Source: Aminobacter sp. AP02 (GTDB taxonomy: Bacteria; Pseudomonadota; Alphaproteobacteria; Rhizobiales; Rhizobiaceae). From it: a stretch of DNA of 64,000 nucleotides. Made by a program: the position numbers and the translations under genes. The notes under the pieces are model-generated. The model was not told the DNA's origin. It saw only the letters and a program-made list of their open reading frames with translations, and ran no database searches. This document shows, piece by piece, positions 47,833-58,536 of this stretch (its first letter is position 1; every line of letters begins with the position of its first letter). The stretch spans positions 1 through 64,000 of the forward strand of contig NZ_QGGX01000008.1 in NCBI RefSeq assembly GCF_003148805.1. Reading direction: 5' to 3'.

Positions 47833-49209
47833 TCAGAAGAATTCGAGGCTGACCCTAAACATCTGCTCGACTTGCTTGACCGCCTTGTCGAGCGCAAAAA
47901 TGACGACACGGTCCTTGGGCTTGATCTTCACCGACCCGCTCGGCTTGACCACGTGGCCGTCGCGATAAATCGCGCCGATGCGCATGCCGTCGGGCAATTC
48001 CAGATCGCGCAGCAGCGTGCCTACCAAAGGAGAGGTTTCGAGCGCCTCGGCTTCGATGATCTCGGCGGCACCACGCTGGATCGAATGCACCTGTCTGATT
48101 CGTCCGCGCCGGACATGCTGGAGCACACGCGAAATGGTAACCGCGCTCGGATTGACGTGAGCATCGATGCCCAGTGGCTTGGTCAGGTCGTGATAGGCCG
48201 GGTTGTTGATGAGCACGAGGTTGCCCTTGCAGCCAAGGCGCTTGGCCATGACGCTCGACAAGATGTTGACCTGGTCGTTGTTGGTCAGCGCCACCATCAG
48301 GTCGGCATCCTGGATATCTGCTTCCATCAGCAGCTTCTGGTCGAGCGCGCTGCCATTGAGCACCACCGTCCGGCGCAATTCGTCGGCGACCTTGACCGCC
48401 CTCTCCCGGGTCGCCTCGATGATCTTGATCTTGGTGCGGCTCTGCCGTTGTTCGAGCGTGCGTGCGACGAACAGTCCGATGTTGCCACCGCCGGCAATGA
48501 CGATGCGCGTTGCCTCCTGCTCGTCATGCCCGAACAGGCCAAGGGTGCGGCGCACCTGATCCTTGGTTGTCACCACATAGGCGAGATCGCCCGCCACCAG
48601 CTGGTCGGCCGAATGCGGGATGAAAAGGCGGTCGTTGCGGGTGATGCCCACCACCGTCGACGGCAGATCCGGAAAAAGCTCGCTGAGCTGTGCCAAGGGC
48701 GTATTGATGACCGGGCAATCTTCCAGGCACTCGATCGCCACCATGATGATGTGGTTTTCGGCGAACCGGACCACGTCGGTAGCGCCCGGCAGCGAGATGC
48801 GCCGAAGCACCATTTCGCCAACCTCGAGCTCGGGCGAGATGATCACGTCGATGGGGAGGTGTTCGCGCGAAAACAGATCCTGATAGTGCGGCTGCAGGTA
48901 GGATTGCGAGCGGATGCGCGCGACCTTCATCGGTACGTTGAACAACGCATGCGCCACCTCGCAGGCGACGATATTGACCTCGTCGAACAAGGTCACAGCG
49001 ATGATCATGTCGGCGTTCTGCGCGCCGGCCGCCTCCAGAACTTCCGGGTGCGAACCATGGCCGACGAAACCGCGCACATCGAGCTGGTCACGCACCGCAT
49101 GGATCAGATCAGGCGCGGTGTCGATGATCGAGACATCGTTTTTTTCAGCAGCAAGCCGCTCGGCGATGCCGTAGCCGACCTGTCCAGCCCCGCAGATGAT
49201 TACGCGCAT
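47833..49209 (-). CDS. trkA: Trk potassium transporter regulatory subunit TrkA
   Basis: 458 residues made of two RCK units. NAD-binding glycine motifs are ICGAGQVGYGIAERLAAEKN at the N-terminus and IAGGGNIGLFVARTLEQ in the second half. Each is followed by a TrkA-C domain. It binds NAD(H)/ATP and gates the TrkH/G potassium channel from the cytoplasm; no trkH is seen here. It lies 74 bp downstream of ntrX, a conserved arrangement in alphaproteobacteria. Confidence 0.96.
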   Translation of the reverse strand: MRVIICGAGQVGYGIAERLAAEKNDVSIIDTAPDLIHAVRDQLDVRGFVGHGSHPEVLEAAGAQNADMIIAVTLFDEVNIVACEVAHALFNVPMKVARIRSQSYLQPHYQDLFSREHLPIDVIISPELEVGEMVLRRISLPGATDVVRFAENHIIMVAIECLEDCPVINTPLAQLSELFPDLPSTVVGITRNDRLFIPHSADQLVAGDLAYVVTTKDQVRRTLGLFGHDEQEATRIVIAGGGNIGLFVARTLEQRQSRTKIKIIEATRERAVKVADELRRTVVLNGSALDQKLLMEADIQDADLMVALTNNDQVNILSSVMAKRLGCKGNLVLINNPAYHDLTKPLGIDAHVNPSAVTISRVLQHVRRGRIRQVHSIQRGAAEIIEAEALETSPLVGTLLRDLELPDGMRIGAIYRDGHVVKPSGSVKIKPKDRVVIFALDKAVKQVEQMFRVSLEFF

Positions 49210-49283
49210 GTGGGAAGTCTATCCTGGCTGGCGGCCGGCATTCTTAGGGAGCGAAATCCGGTTTCGATCTTCGGAATCACGCC

Positions 49284-50645
49284 TCAGACGCCAAGCGACT
49301 TAAGTTTGCGGTGAAGTGCTGAGCGCTCCATACCAATAAACTCGGCCGTCTTCGAGATGTTGCCGCCGAAGCGATTGATCTGGGCGATGAGATACTCCTT
49401 TTCGAACATCTCACGTGCCTCGCGAAGCGGCAGCGCCATGATGTGCTGGTCCGACTGGCTTGGCGCGCGTGGCATCACGTCGCCGATCTCCGATGGCAGC
49501 AAATCGGCGGTGATCGGCTGTTCGGGATTATCGCCGCGCGCGAGAATCAGCAGCCGCTCGACATTGTTGCGCAGTTGTCGAACGTTGCCTGGCCAGTTGT
49601 GTGCCTGAAGCACGGCGAGCGCGTCGTCGCCGATCCGGCGCGGCTTGATGCCGGCCTGCTTTGCCATCTGCTTCATGAAGTTGTCGACGAGATAAGGAAT
49701 GTCTTCCCTGCGCTCGGCGAGCCCCGGCACCATGACCGGCACGACGGCCAGGCGGTGATAGAGGTCCTCGCGGAAGCGCCCTTCGGCGATCATCGCCTCC
49801 AGGTTCTGCGCCGTCGACGAAATGATGCGCACGTCGACCTTGACGCGCTTGGTGCCGCCTACGCGCTCGAACTGCTGCTCGACAAGTACGCGCAGGATCT
49901 TGTTTTGCGTCTCGCGCGGCATGTCGGCGATTTCGTCGAGGTAAAGGATGCCCTGATGAGCCTCTTCCAGCGCGCCGACCTTGCGCTCGCCACCGTTGGA
50001 TTCGGTGCCGAACAGCTCGATCTCCATGCGCTCGGGCGTGATGGTCGCGGCGTTCAAAGCTACAAACGGGCCGGACTTGCGTGCCGACAATGCATGGATG
50101 GCGCGCGCTGCCATCTCCTTGCCGGAACCCGACGGGCCGATGATCATGATACGGCTGTTAGTCGGGGCGACGCGGTCGATGGTCTGGCGCAATTGACTCA
50201 TGGCCGACGACATGCCGATCAGATCGTGGGTTTCGCCGCTGCGCATCTTGAGGTCGGAAACTTCGCGCTTGAGCTTCGACGTTTCCAGCGCCCGTTCGGC
50301 GATCAGAATCAGCCGATCCGCCTTGAAAGGCTTTTCGATGAAGTCATAGGCGCCGCGCCGGATCGCCGAGACAGCGGTCTCGATGTTGCCGTGGCCCGAG
50401 ATCATCACGACAGGCAGGTTGGGGTGCAGCGTCCTGATCTCGTCGAGCAACGCCAGGCCATCGAGTCTTGAGCCCTGGAGCCAGATGTCGAGGAACACCA
50501 GACGCGGCGCTCGGTCCGCGATGGCGGCAAGCGCACTGTCGGCGTCGAATGCCGTGCGGGTTTCATGCCCTTCGTCGCTAAGGATGCCCGCGACCAGTTC
50601 GCGGATGTCTTCCTCGTCGTCAACGATAAGAATATCAGACGCCAT
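49284..50645 (-). CDS. ntrX: Response regulator NtrX
   Basis: 453 residues. The receiver has the phospho-Asp in LVFLDIWLQGSRLDG. The AAA+ domain has Walker A GPSGSGKEMAARAIHA and Walker B GILYLDEIADMP. The C-terminal Fis-type helix-turn-helix has NISKTAEFIGMERSALH. The loop that normally holds GAFTGA, needed to contact sigma-54, is replaced by GTESNGGERKVGALE. This is typical of alphaproteobacterial NtrX and suggests it does not activate sigma-54 in the usual way. It overlaps ntrY by 11 bp. Confidence 0.95.
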   Translation of the reverse strand: MASDILIVDDEEDIRELVAGILSDEGHETRTAFDADSALAAIADRAPRLVFLDIWLQGSRLDGLALLDEIRTLHPNLPVVMISGHGNIETAVSAIRRGAYDFIEKPFKADRLILIAERALETSKLKREVSDLKMRSGETHDLIGMSSAMSQLRQTIDRVAPTNSRIMIIGPSGSGKEMAARAIHALSARKSGPFVALNAATITPERMEIELFGTESNGGERKVGALEEAHQGILYLDEIADMPRETQNKILRVLVEQQFERVGGTKRVKVDVRIISSTAQNLEAMIAEGRFREDLYHRLAVVPVMVPGLAERREDIPYLVDNFMKQMAKQAGIKPRRIGDDALAVLQAHNWPGNVRQLRNNVERLLILARGDNPEQPITADLLPSEIGDVMPRAPSQSDQHIMALPLREAREMFEKEYLIAQINRFGGNISKTAEFIGMERSALHRKLKSLGV

Positions 50646-52971
50646 TTCTGACCTTTTCGGTTTCTCTGACCTGCACTGCGTCCCCGGCCCCTTTGGGTGC
50701 CGTAGCTTCTTCGGCTGCCGCAGGCAGGATCATGCTGATCATCGCGCCGCGCCCGCCATGGAAATCGGCTGGTGCGTCGTGAAGTTCCAATCTTCCGCCG
50801 TGGTCCTCGACAATCTTCTTGACGATAGCGAGGCCGAGGCCCGTGCCCTTCTCGCGGGTCGTCATATAGGGCTCGAGAAGCCGTTGGCGATTTTCTCGCG
50901 GCAATCCCTTGCCGTTGTCGATGATATCGATGCGGATCGAATTGCCGTCATGGTGTGCACGGATCTTGATGACCCCTGATTCACCAGTCTGGCGCTCCGC
51001 CGCTTCGATCGCTTCGGCCGCATTCTTGATGACGTTGCCGAAGGCCTGGGCCATCAGACGGCTGTCGAATGTACCTTTGAGTGGGCCGGGGGTGATTTCG
51101 CGTTCAAAGGCGATGTCGGAGCGGCTGACCTCAACCAGGAACGACGCCTCGCGCAGCGGCTCGCGGATGTCGACCACCTTCATCTCCGGCTTGGGCATGC
51201 GCGCGAATGCGGAGAATTCATCGACCATGCGACCAATGTCGCCGACTTGACGAATGATGGTATCGGTACATTGGTCGAAGATCTCGCGGTCCTCGGTGAT
51301 GACCTTGCCGTAGCGGCGACGGATTCGCTCCGCCGAGAGCTGGATCGGGGTGAGCGGATTCTTGATCTCATGGGCGATGCGTCGCGCAACATCCGCCCAG
51401 GCAGAGCTGCGCTGCGCGGTGACCAGATCGGTGATGTCGTCGATGGTGACGACGTAGGACTTGTCCCCGACTTCGCTTTCGCCTTCTTCCACCGTCACCT
51501 GGACGTTGAATGTCCGCTCTGCGCCTGCACGATAGAAGGTCACCTGCTCGCGATAGACGGCACGGCCCGACTTGCGGCCGATTTCGAAGACGCGGCCGAC
51601 ATGCGGCAGCAGGATCGACAGGTTCTGACCCAGCGACTGCGAAGCCGAGATCGCCAGCATCTCCTCGGCCGACGGATTGACGATGGTTATGCTGCCATAG
51701 GGATCGACACCGATGACGCCTGCGGTGACGCCCGAAAGCACGGCCTCGGAGAAGCGCCGCCGCTCGTCGATGACGTCCTTGGCGGTCAGGATCTCGTTGC
51801 GCTGCGACTTGAGTTCCAGCAGCATGTTGTTGAAAGTGTCGCTGAGCGCGCCGACATCGCCATCCGATTGGCGCACGGGCACCGAAACGTCGAGATTGCC
51901 GGTCGCCACCTCGTCGGCGGCGCCGATCAGCTGGCGGATCGGCCGCACCAGGCGGTCGGCGACGGCAATACCGGTCCAAATGGCCGAAAGCACCACGATC
52001 AGTGTCAGCCCGAGGTAAAGCAGCGCGAAGGCAATTTGCGTCGTGCGCCGGTTGGCGCCGAGATCACGATACTCGTCGGTGTTGGCGGTGACGATCTGGC
52101 GCGCCCTGATCACGTCGGGATCGACCAGCCGGATCGTGTAGAGGTACAGCCCTTCGATATCGCGCAGCTTGACGATAGCGCCGACGATATTGCGAGTCCG
52201 GGGATCGATCAGCACCGGCTTGCCGTCGGCTGCCGCTTCCACGGCTGCCGCTGGTGGTTCAGGCATGGCAAAATCAGCGCCCGTCTTGGCGCTCATGACG
52301 AACGAACCGTCGGGCCTGATCAGTGCTGCGTGCGCGAGCGCGCGCAATTGCGCCTGCCTGCCCATGAAATCGAGGAATCCGCTGCGATCCAGACCGTATA
52401 GCGAACGCGCATTGTCGAGATCGTTGGCCATCGACAACGTCGTGCCCTGCAGGTTACGCGCGTTTTCCTGAACATAGGCTTCGGCAATCGACAGCGACGA
52501 ATTGATGATGGTCTTCGTCCGGATTTCGAACCAGCGATCGAGCCCTATATCAAGAGTGATCGACGCGACGATGGCGACCAGCAGCGCCGGCAGTGCGGCC
52601 ACCAGCGCGAACATGGTGACGATGCGCACATGCAACCGCGACGCCGCCTTGCCGCGCTTGCGCGCCATGACGATGCGTTGGACCTCGATGACGATCAGCA
52701 CAACGAGGATCAGAACGAAAACCGCGTTGATGCCGATCAGCGTCAGTGTCGTCGTCGAATCGGGCGTAATCGGCGTGACGCCGACGAGGATGGCGAACGA
52801 CACCGCAGCGGAAACCAGCGCGGCAGCAATAGCCACCACGCCCGGAAGCGCAAGGAGGCGACGGCCTTCCTTCTGCGCCCGTTCGGGAAAGAGCTTTTCG
52901 TTCTGAGGTTGTGCCTGGCTCGCCATGCTGCCGTGTAGAGACATTGATTGCGGCGCATCTATGCAACGCAT
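50635..52971 (-). CDS. ntrY: Sensor histidine kinase NtrY
   Basis: 778 residues. Membrane helices lie at about residues 40-150 and 310-330, with a periplasmic sensor loop between. HAMP (RLVRPIRQLIGAADEVATGN) and PAS (SGVTAGVIGVDPYGSITIVN) follow. The HisKA phospho-His is in [20 protein letters not shown], and the ATPase motifs are NVIKNAAEAI, DNGKGLP and GTGLGLAIVKKI. NtrY phosphorylates NtrX; in related bacteria the pair responds to nitrogen or redox conditions. The start could be the Met at residue 10 or 16. Confidence 0.95.
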   Translation of the reverse strand: MRCIDAPQSMSLHGSMASQAQPQNEKLFPERAQKEGRRLLALPGVVAIAAALVSAAVSFAILVGVTPITPDSTTTLTLIGINAVFVLILVVLIVIEVQRIVMARKRGKAASRLHVRIVTMFALVAALPALLVAIVASITLDIGLDRWFEIRTKTIINSSLSIAEAYVQENARNLQGTTLSMANDLDNARSLYGLDRSGFLDFMGRQAQLRALAHAALIRPDGSFVMSAKTGADFAMPEPPAAAVEAAADGKPVLIDPRTRNIVGAIVKLRDIEGLYLYTIRLVDPDVIRARQIVTANTDEYRDLGANRRTTQIAFALLYLGLTLIVVLSAIWTGIAVADRLVRPIRQLIGAADEVATGNLDVSVPVRQSDGDVGALSDTFNNMLLELKSQRNEILTAKDVIDERRRFSEAVLSGVTAGVIGVDPYGSITIVNPSAEEMLAISASQSLGQNLSILLPHVGRVFEIGRKSGRAVYREQVTFYRAGAERTFNVQVTVEEGESEVGDKSYVVTIDDITDLVTAQRSSAWADVARRIAHEIKNPLTPIQLSAERIRRRYGKVITEDREIFDQCTDTIIRQVGDIGRMVDEFSAFARMPKPEMKVVDIREPLREASFLVEVSRSDIAFEREITPGPLKGTFDSRLMAQAFGNVIKNAAEAIEAAERQTGESGVIKIRAHHDGNSIRIDIIDNGKGLPRENRQRLLEPYMTTREKGTGLGLAIVKKIVEDHGGRLELHDAPADFHGGRGAMISMILPAAAEEATAPKGAGDAVQVRETEKVRNGV

Positions 52972-53053
52972 TGTGGCGATTATGCAACATTTTCGCCGCG
53001 AGCGGAAATGTTTCAGCAGGCTTTCGACAGTTTAGCTGTTGGTGCCCGCCCCC
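52972..53053. other. Short ntrC-ntrY gap
   Basis: 82 bp between the ntrC stop and the ntrY frame, A/T-rich around 52980-53035. It could carry a separate ntrYX promoter. No terminator hairpin is seen, so readthrough from ntrBC is also possible. Confidence 0.35.
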
Positions 53054-54511
53054 TCAGGCGGGGCGCGACGACTTGTAAACGTTGACGCCGAGTTCGCGGA
53101 TCTTTTTGCGGAGCGTGTTGCGGTTGAGCCCCAGAAGCTCGGCGGCCTTGATCTGGTTGCCACGAGTAGCCGTCATCGAGGCCAGCACGAGGGGGTATTC
53201 GACTTCGGCCAGAATGCGCTGGTAAAGCCCGGGCGGCGGCAGGTCGCCGGTAAACATGGCAAAATAGCGCTGGAGGAAATGCTCGACCGCCTGGCCGACC
53301 GACAGGTCATCGGGAATGAGATTGCCGCCGGGTACGACGGGCTGTTCGCCGGTCTTGAGTTCGGCCTCGATGATTTCGGCCGAAATCTCGTCCTGCGGAT
53401 AAAGTGCCGCCAGTCGCCGCACCAGGTTTTCCAGCTCGCGCACGTTGCCTGGCCATGGATAGCGCTTCATCAGTTCGACGCCACCAGACGAGATGCGCTT
53501 GGCCTGCAGGCCTTCGCTCACGCCCTGCTTGAAAAAATGGCGGACAAGGTCGGGCACGTCTTCGGAGCGCTCGCGCAGTGCTGGAAGACGAAGCGGTACC
53601 ACGTTGAGACGATAGAACAAATCTTCGCGAAAGAGGCCCTGATTGATCAGGCTTCGCAGATCCTTGTTGGTCGCCGCAACGATGCGTACATCGGTCTTGA
53701 TCGGCGTGCGACCGCCGACAGTCGTATACTCGCCTTGCTGCAGCACACGCAGCAGCCTCGTCTGCGCCTCCATCGGCATGTCGCCGATCTCGTCGAGGAA
53801 CAGAGTGCCACCGTCGGCCTGCTCGAACCTGCCCGTCGAGCGGTTCTGCGCCCCGGTGAAAGCACCCTTTTCGTGGCCGAAGAGCTCGGATTCGATGAGG
53901 TCGCGCGGGATCGCAGCCATGTTGATGGCTACGAATGGGCCGTTGCGCCGGCGGCCATATTCATGAAGCGCGCGCGCCACCAGCTCCTTGCCCGTGCCCG
54001 ATTCGCCCGAGATCATGACGGTCAGGTCCGTCTGCATCATGCGGGCGAGCATGCGGTAGATGTCCTGCATCGCCGCGGAGCGCCCGACAAGCGGCATGGT
54101 TTCAGGCTGGTCGTCGTGGCGCTCGTCGATCTTCGGCCGGCGCGGCTCGGTGAGAGCCCGGTTGACGATGCTGAGCAATTCGGTGAGGTCGAAGGGCTTC
54201 GGCAGATATTCGTAGGCGCCAGTTTCCGAGGCGCGGATGGCGGTCATGAAGGTATTTTGCGCGCTCATCACGACAACAGGCAGTTCGGGTCGCGCCTTCT
54301 TGATGCGCGGCAGCATGTCGAAGGCATTTTCGTCGGGCATCACCACGTCGGTTATGACCAGATCGCCCTCGCCGGCCGCCACCCAACGCCACAGCGTCGC
54401 TGCATTAGAGGTGACGCGGACATCGTGCCCCATGCGCGAAAGCGCCTGATTGAGCACCGTGCGGATAGCCGCGTCATCATCGGCGACAAGGATATTACCG
54501 CGCACGCTCAT
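53054..54511 (-). CDS. ntrC: Nitrogen regulator NtrC
   Basis: 485 residues. The receiver has [14 protein letters not shown], the phospho-Asp in [11 protein letters not shown] and a Lys in YLPKPFD. The AAA+ domain has Walker [19 protein letters not shown], an intact GAFTGA loop ([12 protein letters not shown]) and [11 protein letters not shown]. The C-terminal Fis helix-turn-helix has [20 protein letters not shown]. NtrC activates sigma-54 promoters under nitrogen limitation, so the glnB and glnII promoters in this window are expected targets. Its start overlaps the ntrB stop by 4 bp. Confidence 0.97.
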   Translation of the reverse strand: MSVRGNILVADDDAAIRTVLNQALSRMGHDVRVTSNAATLWRWVAAGEGDLVITDVVMPDENAFDMLPRIKKARPELPVVVMSAQNTFMTAIRASETGAYEYLPKPFDLTELLSIVNRALTEPRRPKIDERHDDQPETMPLVGRSAAMQDIYRMLARMMQTDLTVMISGESGTGKELVARALHEYGRRRNGPFVAINMAAIPRDLIESELFGHEKGAFTGAQNRSTGRFEQADGGTLFLDEIGDMPMEAQTRLLRVLQQGEYTTVGGRTPIKTDVRIVAATNKDLRSLINQGLFREDLFYRLNVVPLRLPALRERSEDVPDLVRHFFKQGVSEGLQAKRISSGGVELMKRYPWPGNVRELENLVRRLAALYPQDEISAEIIEAELKTGEQPVVPGGNLIPDDLSVGQAVEHFLQRYFAMFTGDLPPPGLYQRILAEVEYPLVLASMTATRGNQIKAAELLGLNRNTLRKKIRELGVNVYKSSRPA

Positions 54512-55644
54512 CGATTGGCTCCCTCGCTATCGTCGTCCAGATGCACAGGCATTTCCTTCCAGGCGGGCATGAGGATGCGGAAGGTCGTGCCTCGCGGTGT
54601 CGATTCGCACTCGATCACCCCGCCATGGTCGCCCACGATCTTGGCGACGAGCGCGAGGCCGAGCCCCGACCCGTTGGGCTTGGTGGTGATGAACGGGTCG
54701 AACAAGATGGGCAAAATGTCCTCTGACACCCCCGGCCCGTTGTCGTGCACACAGAACTCAAGCGGCAGCGACACGCGATCCTGGGTGCCTGGAACCGACA
54801 TGCGGATTCCAGGGCGGAAGGCGGTCGACAAGGTGATCTCGCCATGCGGTTCGTGACCGATGGCCTCGGCGGCATTCTTGACCAGATTGAGGAAGATCTG
54901 CACCAACTGGTCGCGGTTCGCATAGACCGGAGGCAACGATGGATCATAATCCTCCAGGATCTTGATCCCATTGGCAAAACCGTTCTTGGCAAGTGCCTTC
55001 ACATGGTCAAGAACGACATGGATGTTGACCGGATATCGGTCAATCGGGCGTTCATCGGAGAAGACCTCCATACGGTCGACAAGCTTGACGATCCTGTCTG
55101 TTTCGTCGGTGATCAGCCGAGTCAGGGCGCGATCCTCGTCCGAGGCGGACAACTCCAGAAGCTGTGCTGCGCCCCTTATCCCGGACAGCGGATTCTTGAT
55201 CTCGTGGGCAAGCATGGCGGCAAGACCTGTGACCGAGCGCGCAGCCCCCCGATGGGTCATCTGGCGGTCGATCTTGTCGGCCATCGAGCGTTCCTGAAAC
55301 ATCACCACGACCGAGCCCGGCAGCTCCGAGGCGGGGGCGACGTAAAGATCGACCATCTTTTCGATACCAAGGCGCGGCGACGAAACGTCGACACGGTATT
55401 CGTTGACCGGCGTATTACGCTCACGTACCTGCTCGACCAGCGTCAGGATGGGACTGCCGAAGGGCACGAAACGCGACAGCTCGCTGCGCGCCAGCATGGT
55501 GGCGCTGGAGCGGAAAAAGTCCTCGGCGTCGGCATTGGCGAAGGTGATGAAATTGTCGGGCCCTATCATGATGACGGGTCGACGGATGGTGTTGAGCACG
55601 ATCTGCGCTGCATCAACTGCAACCGGCGCGGGGTTGAAGCTCAT
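54508..55644 (-). CDS. ntrB: Nitrogen sensor kinase NtrB
   Basis: 378 residues, soluble. An N-terminal PAS domain (about 15-120; [20 protein letters not shown]) precedes HisKA with the phospho-His in [20 protein letters not shown]. The ATPase motifs are [21 protein letters not shown] and [12 protein letters not shown]. Controlled by PII (glnB, also in this window), it phosphorylates or dephosphorylates NtrC. Four-base overlaps with dusB upstream and ntrC downstream mark one operon. Confidence 0.97.
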   Translation of the reverse strand: MSFNPAPVAVDAAQIVLNTIRRPVIMIGPDNFITFANADAEDFFRSSATMLARSELSRFVPFGSPILTLVEQVRERNTPVNEYRVDVSSPRLGIEKMVDLYVAPASELPGSVVVMFQERSMADKIDRQMTHRGAARSVTGLAAMLAHEIKNPLSGIRGAAQLLELSASDEDRALTRLITDETDRIVKLVDRMEVFSDERPIDRYPVNIHVVLDHVKALAKNGFANGIKILEDYDPSLPPVYANRDQLVQIFLNLVKNAAEAIGHEPHGEITLSTAFRPGIRMSVPGTQDRVSLPLEFCVHDNGPGVSEDILPILFDPFITTKPNGSGLGLALVAKIVGDHGGVIECESTPRGTTFRILMPAWKEMPVHLDDDSEGANR

Positions 55645-56669
55645 GCGGCATTCCTTTCGAAAGCACTTTCACCGAAGGACATAAGTGCCTCTCTCAGCGA
55701 CGAAATAACCTGTTTCGGTTCGAATGACGTCAGCACACCACGGCGGAGAGCGTCCGGGACGTTTGACGTGTGCCGATCAAGATACCAGCCGAGATGTTTG
55801 CGCGCCTGGCGCAGCCCGCTCTCGATGCCGTAGAGCGCAAGCATGTCTTCGTAGTGGGTGGCGACATAGTCGGCCATTTCGGCTGATGATTGCGGCACGC
55901 CAGCTGCGGTGCCATTGGTGGAGGCAGCGGCGATCATGCCCGCTGTCCACGGCGCGCCATAATGCGAGCGCCCGGCCATGACCGCATCGGCACCTGATTG
56001 CTGGAGAATTTCAGCCGCATCCTGCGCCGTGCCGACATCGCCGTTGGCGACGACCGGGATGCCGACGGACTGCTTCACGCGTGCGATCGCGCGCCAGTCG
56101 GCCTTGCCCTGATAAAATTGGCAGCGCGTACGGCCATGTACGGTAACCATCTTGACGCCTGCCTGTTCGGCGCGTTGAGCCAGTTCCGGCGCGTTGAGCA
56201 CGTCGTCGTCCCAACCAAGGCGCATCTTCAGCGTCACAGGCACTTCGACAGCGCCAACAACCGCATCGATCAGCGTGAGCGCATAGTCGAGATCGCGCAT
56301 CAGCGCCGAACCGGCATAACCGCCTGTTACCTTCTTGGCTGGGCAACCCATGTTGATGTCGATGACATTGGCACCCTCGCCAACCGCGATGCGGGCGCCT
56401 TCGGCCATGTGGGCGGCCTCGCGCCCCGCAAGCTGCACCATATGAACCGGCAGGCCGGAATGGCGGATGCGGAAGCCGCTGGAGCCACGCCCCTTGGCGA
56501 GTTCGCCGCTGGCGACCATCTCCGACACGACCAGACCAGCACCATGGGCATAGGCGCGCGTGCGAAGCGCCTCGTCGGTGACGCCTGACATGGGCGCCAG
56601 AAACACCCGATTGCGGATCGTCACATCGCCGATCGAAAGCGGCTCGCCGAGTTTACCGAGATCATTCAT
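55641..56669 (-). CDS. dusB: tRNA-dihydrouridine synthase DusB (NifR3)
   Basis: 342 residues of the FMN TIM-barrel Dus family. It starts [19 protein letters not shown]. The substrate-acid Cys is in [20 protein letters not shown], and the NADPH/FMN motifs [14 protein letters not shown] and [13 protein letters not shown] are present. It reduces uridines in tRNA D-loops. It is the first gene of the dusB-ntrBC operon, where it was first named nifR3. The ATG at 56669 fits the family start; the 21-codon extension is not conserved. Confidence 0.95.
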   Translation of the reverse strand: MNDLGKLGEPLSIGDVTIRNRVFLAPMSGVTDEALRTRAYAHGAGLVVSEMVASGELAKGRGSSGFRIRHSGLPVHMVQLAGREAAHMAEGARIAVGEGANVIDINMGCPAKKVTGGYAGSALMRDLDYALTLIDAVVGAVEVPVTLKMRLGWDDDVLNAPELAQRAEQAGVKMVTVHGRTRCQFYQGKADWRAIARVKQSVGIPVVANGDVGTAQDAAEILQQSGADAVMAGRSHYGAPWTAGMIAAASTNGTAAGVPQSSAEMADYVATHYEDMLALYGIESGLRQARKHLGWYLDRHTSNVPDALRRGVLTSFEPKQVISSLREALMSFGESAFERNAA

Positions 56670-56809
56670 GCACAAAAACAAAGCACCATTTGCCTCTGCA
56701 CAATGAGTAGCCATGATCGGGTCATTGTGCAACTGCGAAATGACAGCCGAATGCGGCGCTTTCTGGATTCCACTGGCCTTCCGCAGCCCTCGCGGCTAAG
56801 CCTCTGCAC
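56670..56809. other. Divergent dusB/ispDF promoter region
   Basis: 140 bp that must hold the promoters of the dusB-ntrBC operon and of ispDF. No consensus -24/-12 or other clear element was recognised. Confidence 0.35.
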
Positions 56810-58033
56810 ATGAACGAAGAAGCCTTGTCGAACCCTCAGAAATCAAAAGTCGCAGTCGTCATCGTGGCTGCCGGCCGAGGCGAACGCGCCGGCCAGGGCG
56901 ACGGTCCCAAGCAGTACCGCAAGATCGGCGGCAGGGCCGTCATCTGGCATACATTGAAGGCCTTTCTTGACCATCCACGCATCGGCACGGTTGCCGTTGC
57001 CATTCATGCCGATGATGCCGAGCTTTTTTCTGCTGCGGCAGGTGAACACGCAGATCGGGTGATAACCGTAATAGGCGGTGCGACAAGGCAGGAATCGACT
57101 CGCCTGGCACTCCTTGCGCTGCGAGATAGCGGTGCGGAATCGGTATTGATCCACGACGGCGTCAGGCCGTTCATCGGCGCCGATGTCATAGATCGCACAA
57201 TATCCGGCATCGACGAAAAACACGGTTCCCTGCCGTCGCTGCCTGTGTCGGACACCCTGAAGAAAGAAACCTCCGATCGCACGGTTGCTGAAACCGTTTC
57301 GCGCGCAGGCCTGCATTCGGCACAGACACCGCAAGGCTTTCCCTTCGAGCCGATCGTCGCCGCGCACCAGCGCGCCTTCGAGGCCGGCAGAAGTGATTTC
57401 ACGGACGACTCCGCCATCGCCGAATGGGCCGACATTCCGGTCCGGCTGGTGCTCGGCTCACCCGACAACATCAAACTCACCTGGGCAAAGGACATAGCCA
57501 TGGCCGACCAGCGCCTTTCCGGCCAGACACCAAGCTTTCCCGACGTCCGCACCGGCAATGGCTATGACGTGCACTCATTTGAAGCCGGCGACCACGTCTG
57601 GCTGTGCGGAGTGAAAATCCCCCACTCCAAGAAGCTATCAGGTCATTCAGATGCCGATGTCGGGCTGCACGCCCTGACCGACGCGCTGCTGGCCACCTGC
57701 GGGGCCGGTGACATCGGCACGCATTTCCCGCCCTCCGACCCGCAATGGAAGGGTGCTGCCTCGCGACAGTTTGTCGAACACGCCGCAAAAATCGTTCGCG
57801 CGCGCGGTGGGCGCATTGCCAACGCCGACATCACCTTGATCTGCGAGGCACCGCGCGTCGGGCCTCATCGCGAGGCCATGACCGCGGAACTTTCCGACAT
57901 GCTGCGCATTGCCCCCGAACGCGTCTCGATCAAGGCCACGACCAACGAAAAGCTGGGCTTCGTCGGCCGCGAAGAAGGGATCGCCGCGATCGCGACCGCA
58001 AGCGTGGTTTACCCCGGAGAACTGCCGGAATGA
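56810..58033 (+). CDS. ispDF: Bifunctional IspD/IspF enzyme of the MEP pathway
   Basis: 407 residues. The N-terminal IspD part (about 1-230) has [20 protein letters not shown] and [11 protein letters not shown]. The C-terminal IspF part (about 245-405) has [20 protein letters not shown] and [20 protein letters not shown], with the metal ligands visible in DVH and HSDAD. The protein makes CDP-methylerythritol and then the cyclodiphosphate in isoprenoid synthesis. This fusion is common in alphaproteobacteria. Its stop overlaps the pncC start (ATGA). Confidence 0.97.
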   Translation: MNEEALSNPQKSKVAVVIVAAGRGERAGQGDGPKQYRKIGGRAVIWHTLKAFLDHPRIGTVAVAIHADDAELFSAAAGEHADRVITVIGGATRQESTRLALLALRDSGAESVLIHDGVRPFIGADVIDRTISGIDEKHGSLPSLPVSDTLKKETSDRTVAETVSRAGLHSAQTPQGFPFEPIVAAHQRAFEAGRSDFTDDSAIAEWADIPVRLVLGSPDNIKLTWAKDIAMADQRLSGQTPSFPDVRTGNGYDVHSFEAGDHVWLCGVKIPHSKKLSGHSDADVGLHALTDALLATCGAGDIGTHFPPSDPQWKGAASRQFVEHAAKIVRARGGRIANADITLICEAPRVGPHREAMTAELSDMLRIAPERVSIKATTNEKLGFVGREEGIAAIATASVVYPGELPE

Positions 58034-58536
58034 GCGACATCGGCGCCCTCGCCGCAGCACTGCTCGAAGCCTGCGAGGCGCATGGCATCATGATGGCCAC
58101 CGCCGAAAGCTGCACCGGCGGCATGATCATTGCTGCCCTCACCGACATCGCCGGCTCGTCGTCAGTGGTCGATCGAGGCTTCATCACCTATTCCAACGAA
58201 GCCAAGATGGAGATGCTCGGCGTTTCCGATGCCACCCTCGAAGCAGATGGGGCGGTGTCGCGCGAGACGGCACTCGAAATGGCTGCAGGCGCACTTGCCC
58301 ATTCGCGCGCCAGCCTTGCACTGGCGGTCACCGGTGTGGCCGGCCCGGGTGGCGGCTCGGCCGAAAAGCCGGTTGGCCTCGTCTGGTTCGGCGTCGCACG
58401 GAAAGGCGCGCCGCCCGAGGCAGAGTTCCGGATATTCGATGACAAGGGCCGCGATTTCATCCGCCGCGAAACGGTCAGGACGGCACTTGGGCTCGGATTG
58501 CGGGCCGTCGATCAGACGGTCTACGCTGGTCCGTAG
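58030..58536 (+). CDS. pncC: Nicotinamide-nucleotide amidohydrolase (CinA C-terminal type)
   Basis: 168 residues, a single CinA C-terminal domain with [35 protein letters not shown] and [20 protein letters not shown]. It deamidates nicotinamide mononucleotide to recycle pyridine nucleotides. It overlaps ispDF by 4 bp on the same strand and the RatA-like gene tail to tail by 16 bp. Confidence 0.94.
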   Translation: MSDIGALAAALLEACEAHGIMMATAESCTGGMIIAALTDIAGSSSVVDRGFITYSNEAKMEMLGVSDATLEADGAVSRETALEMAAGALAHSRASLALAVTGVAGPGGGSAEKPVGLVWFGVARKGAPPEAEFRIFDDKGRDFIRRETVRTALGLGLRAVDQTVYAGP

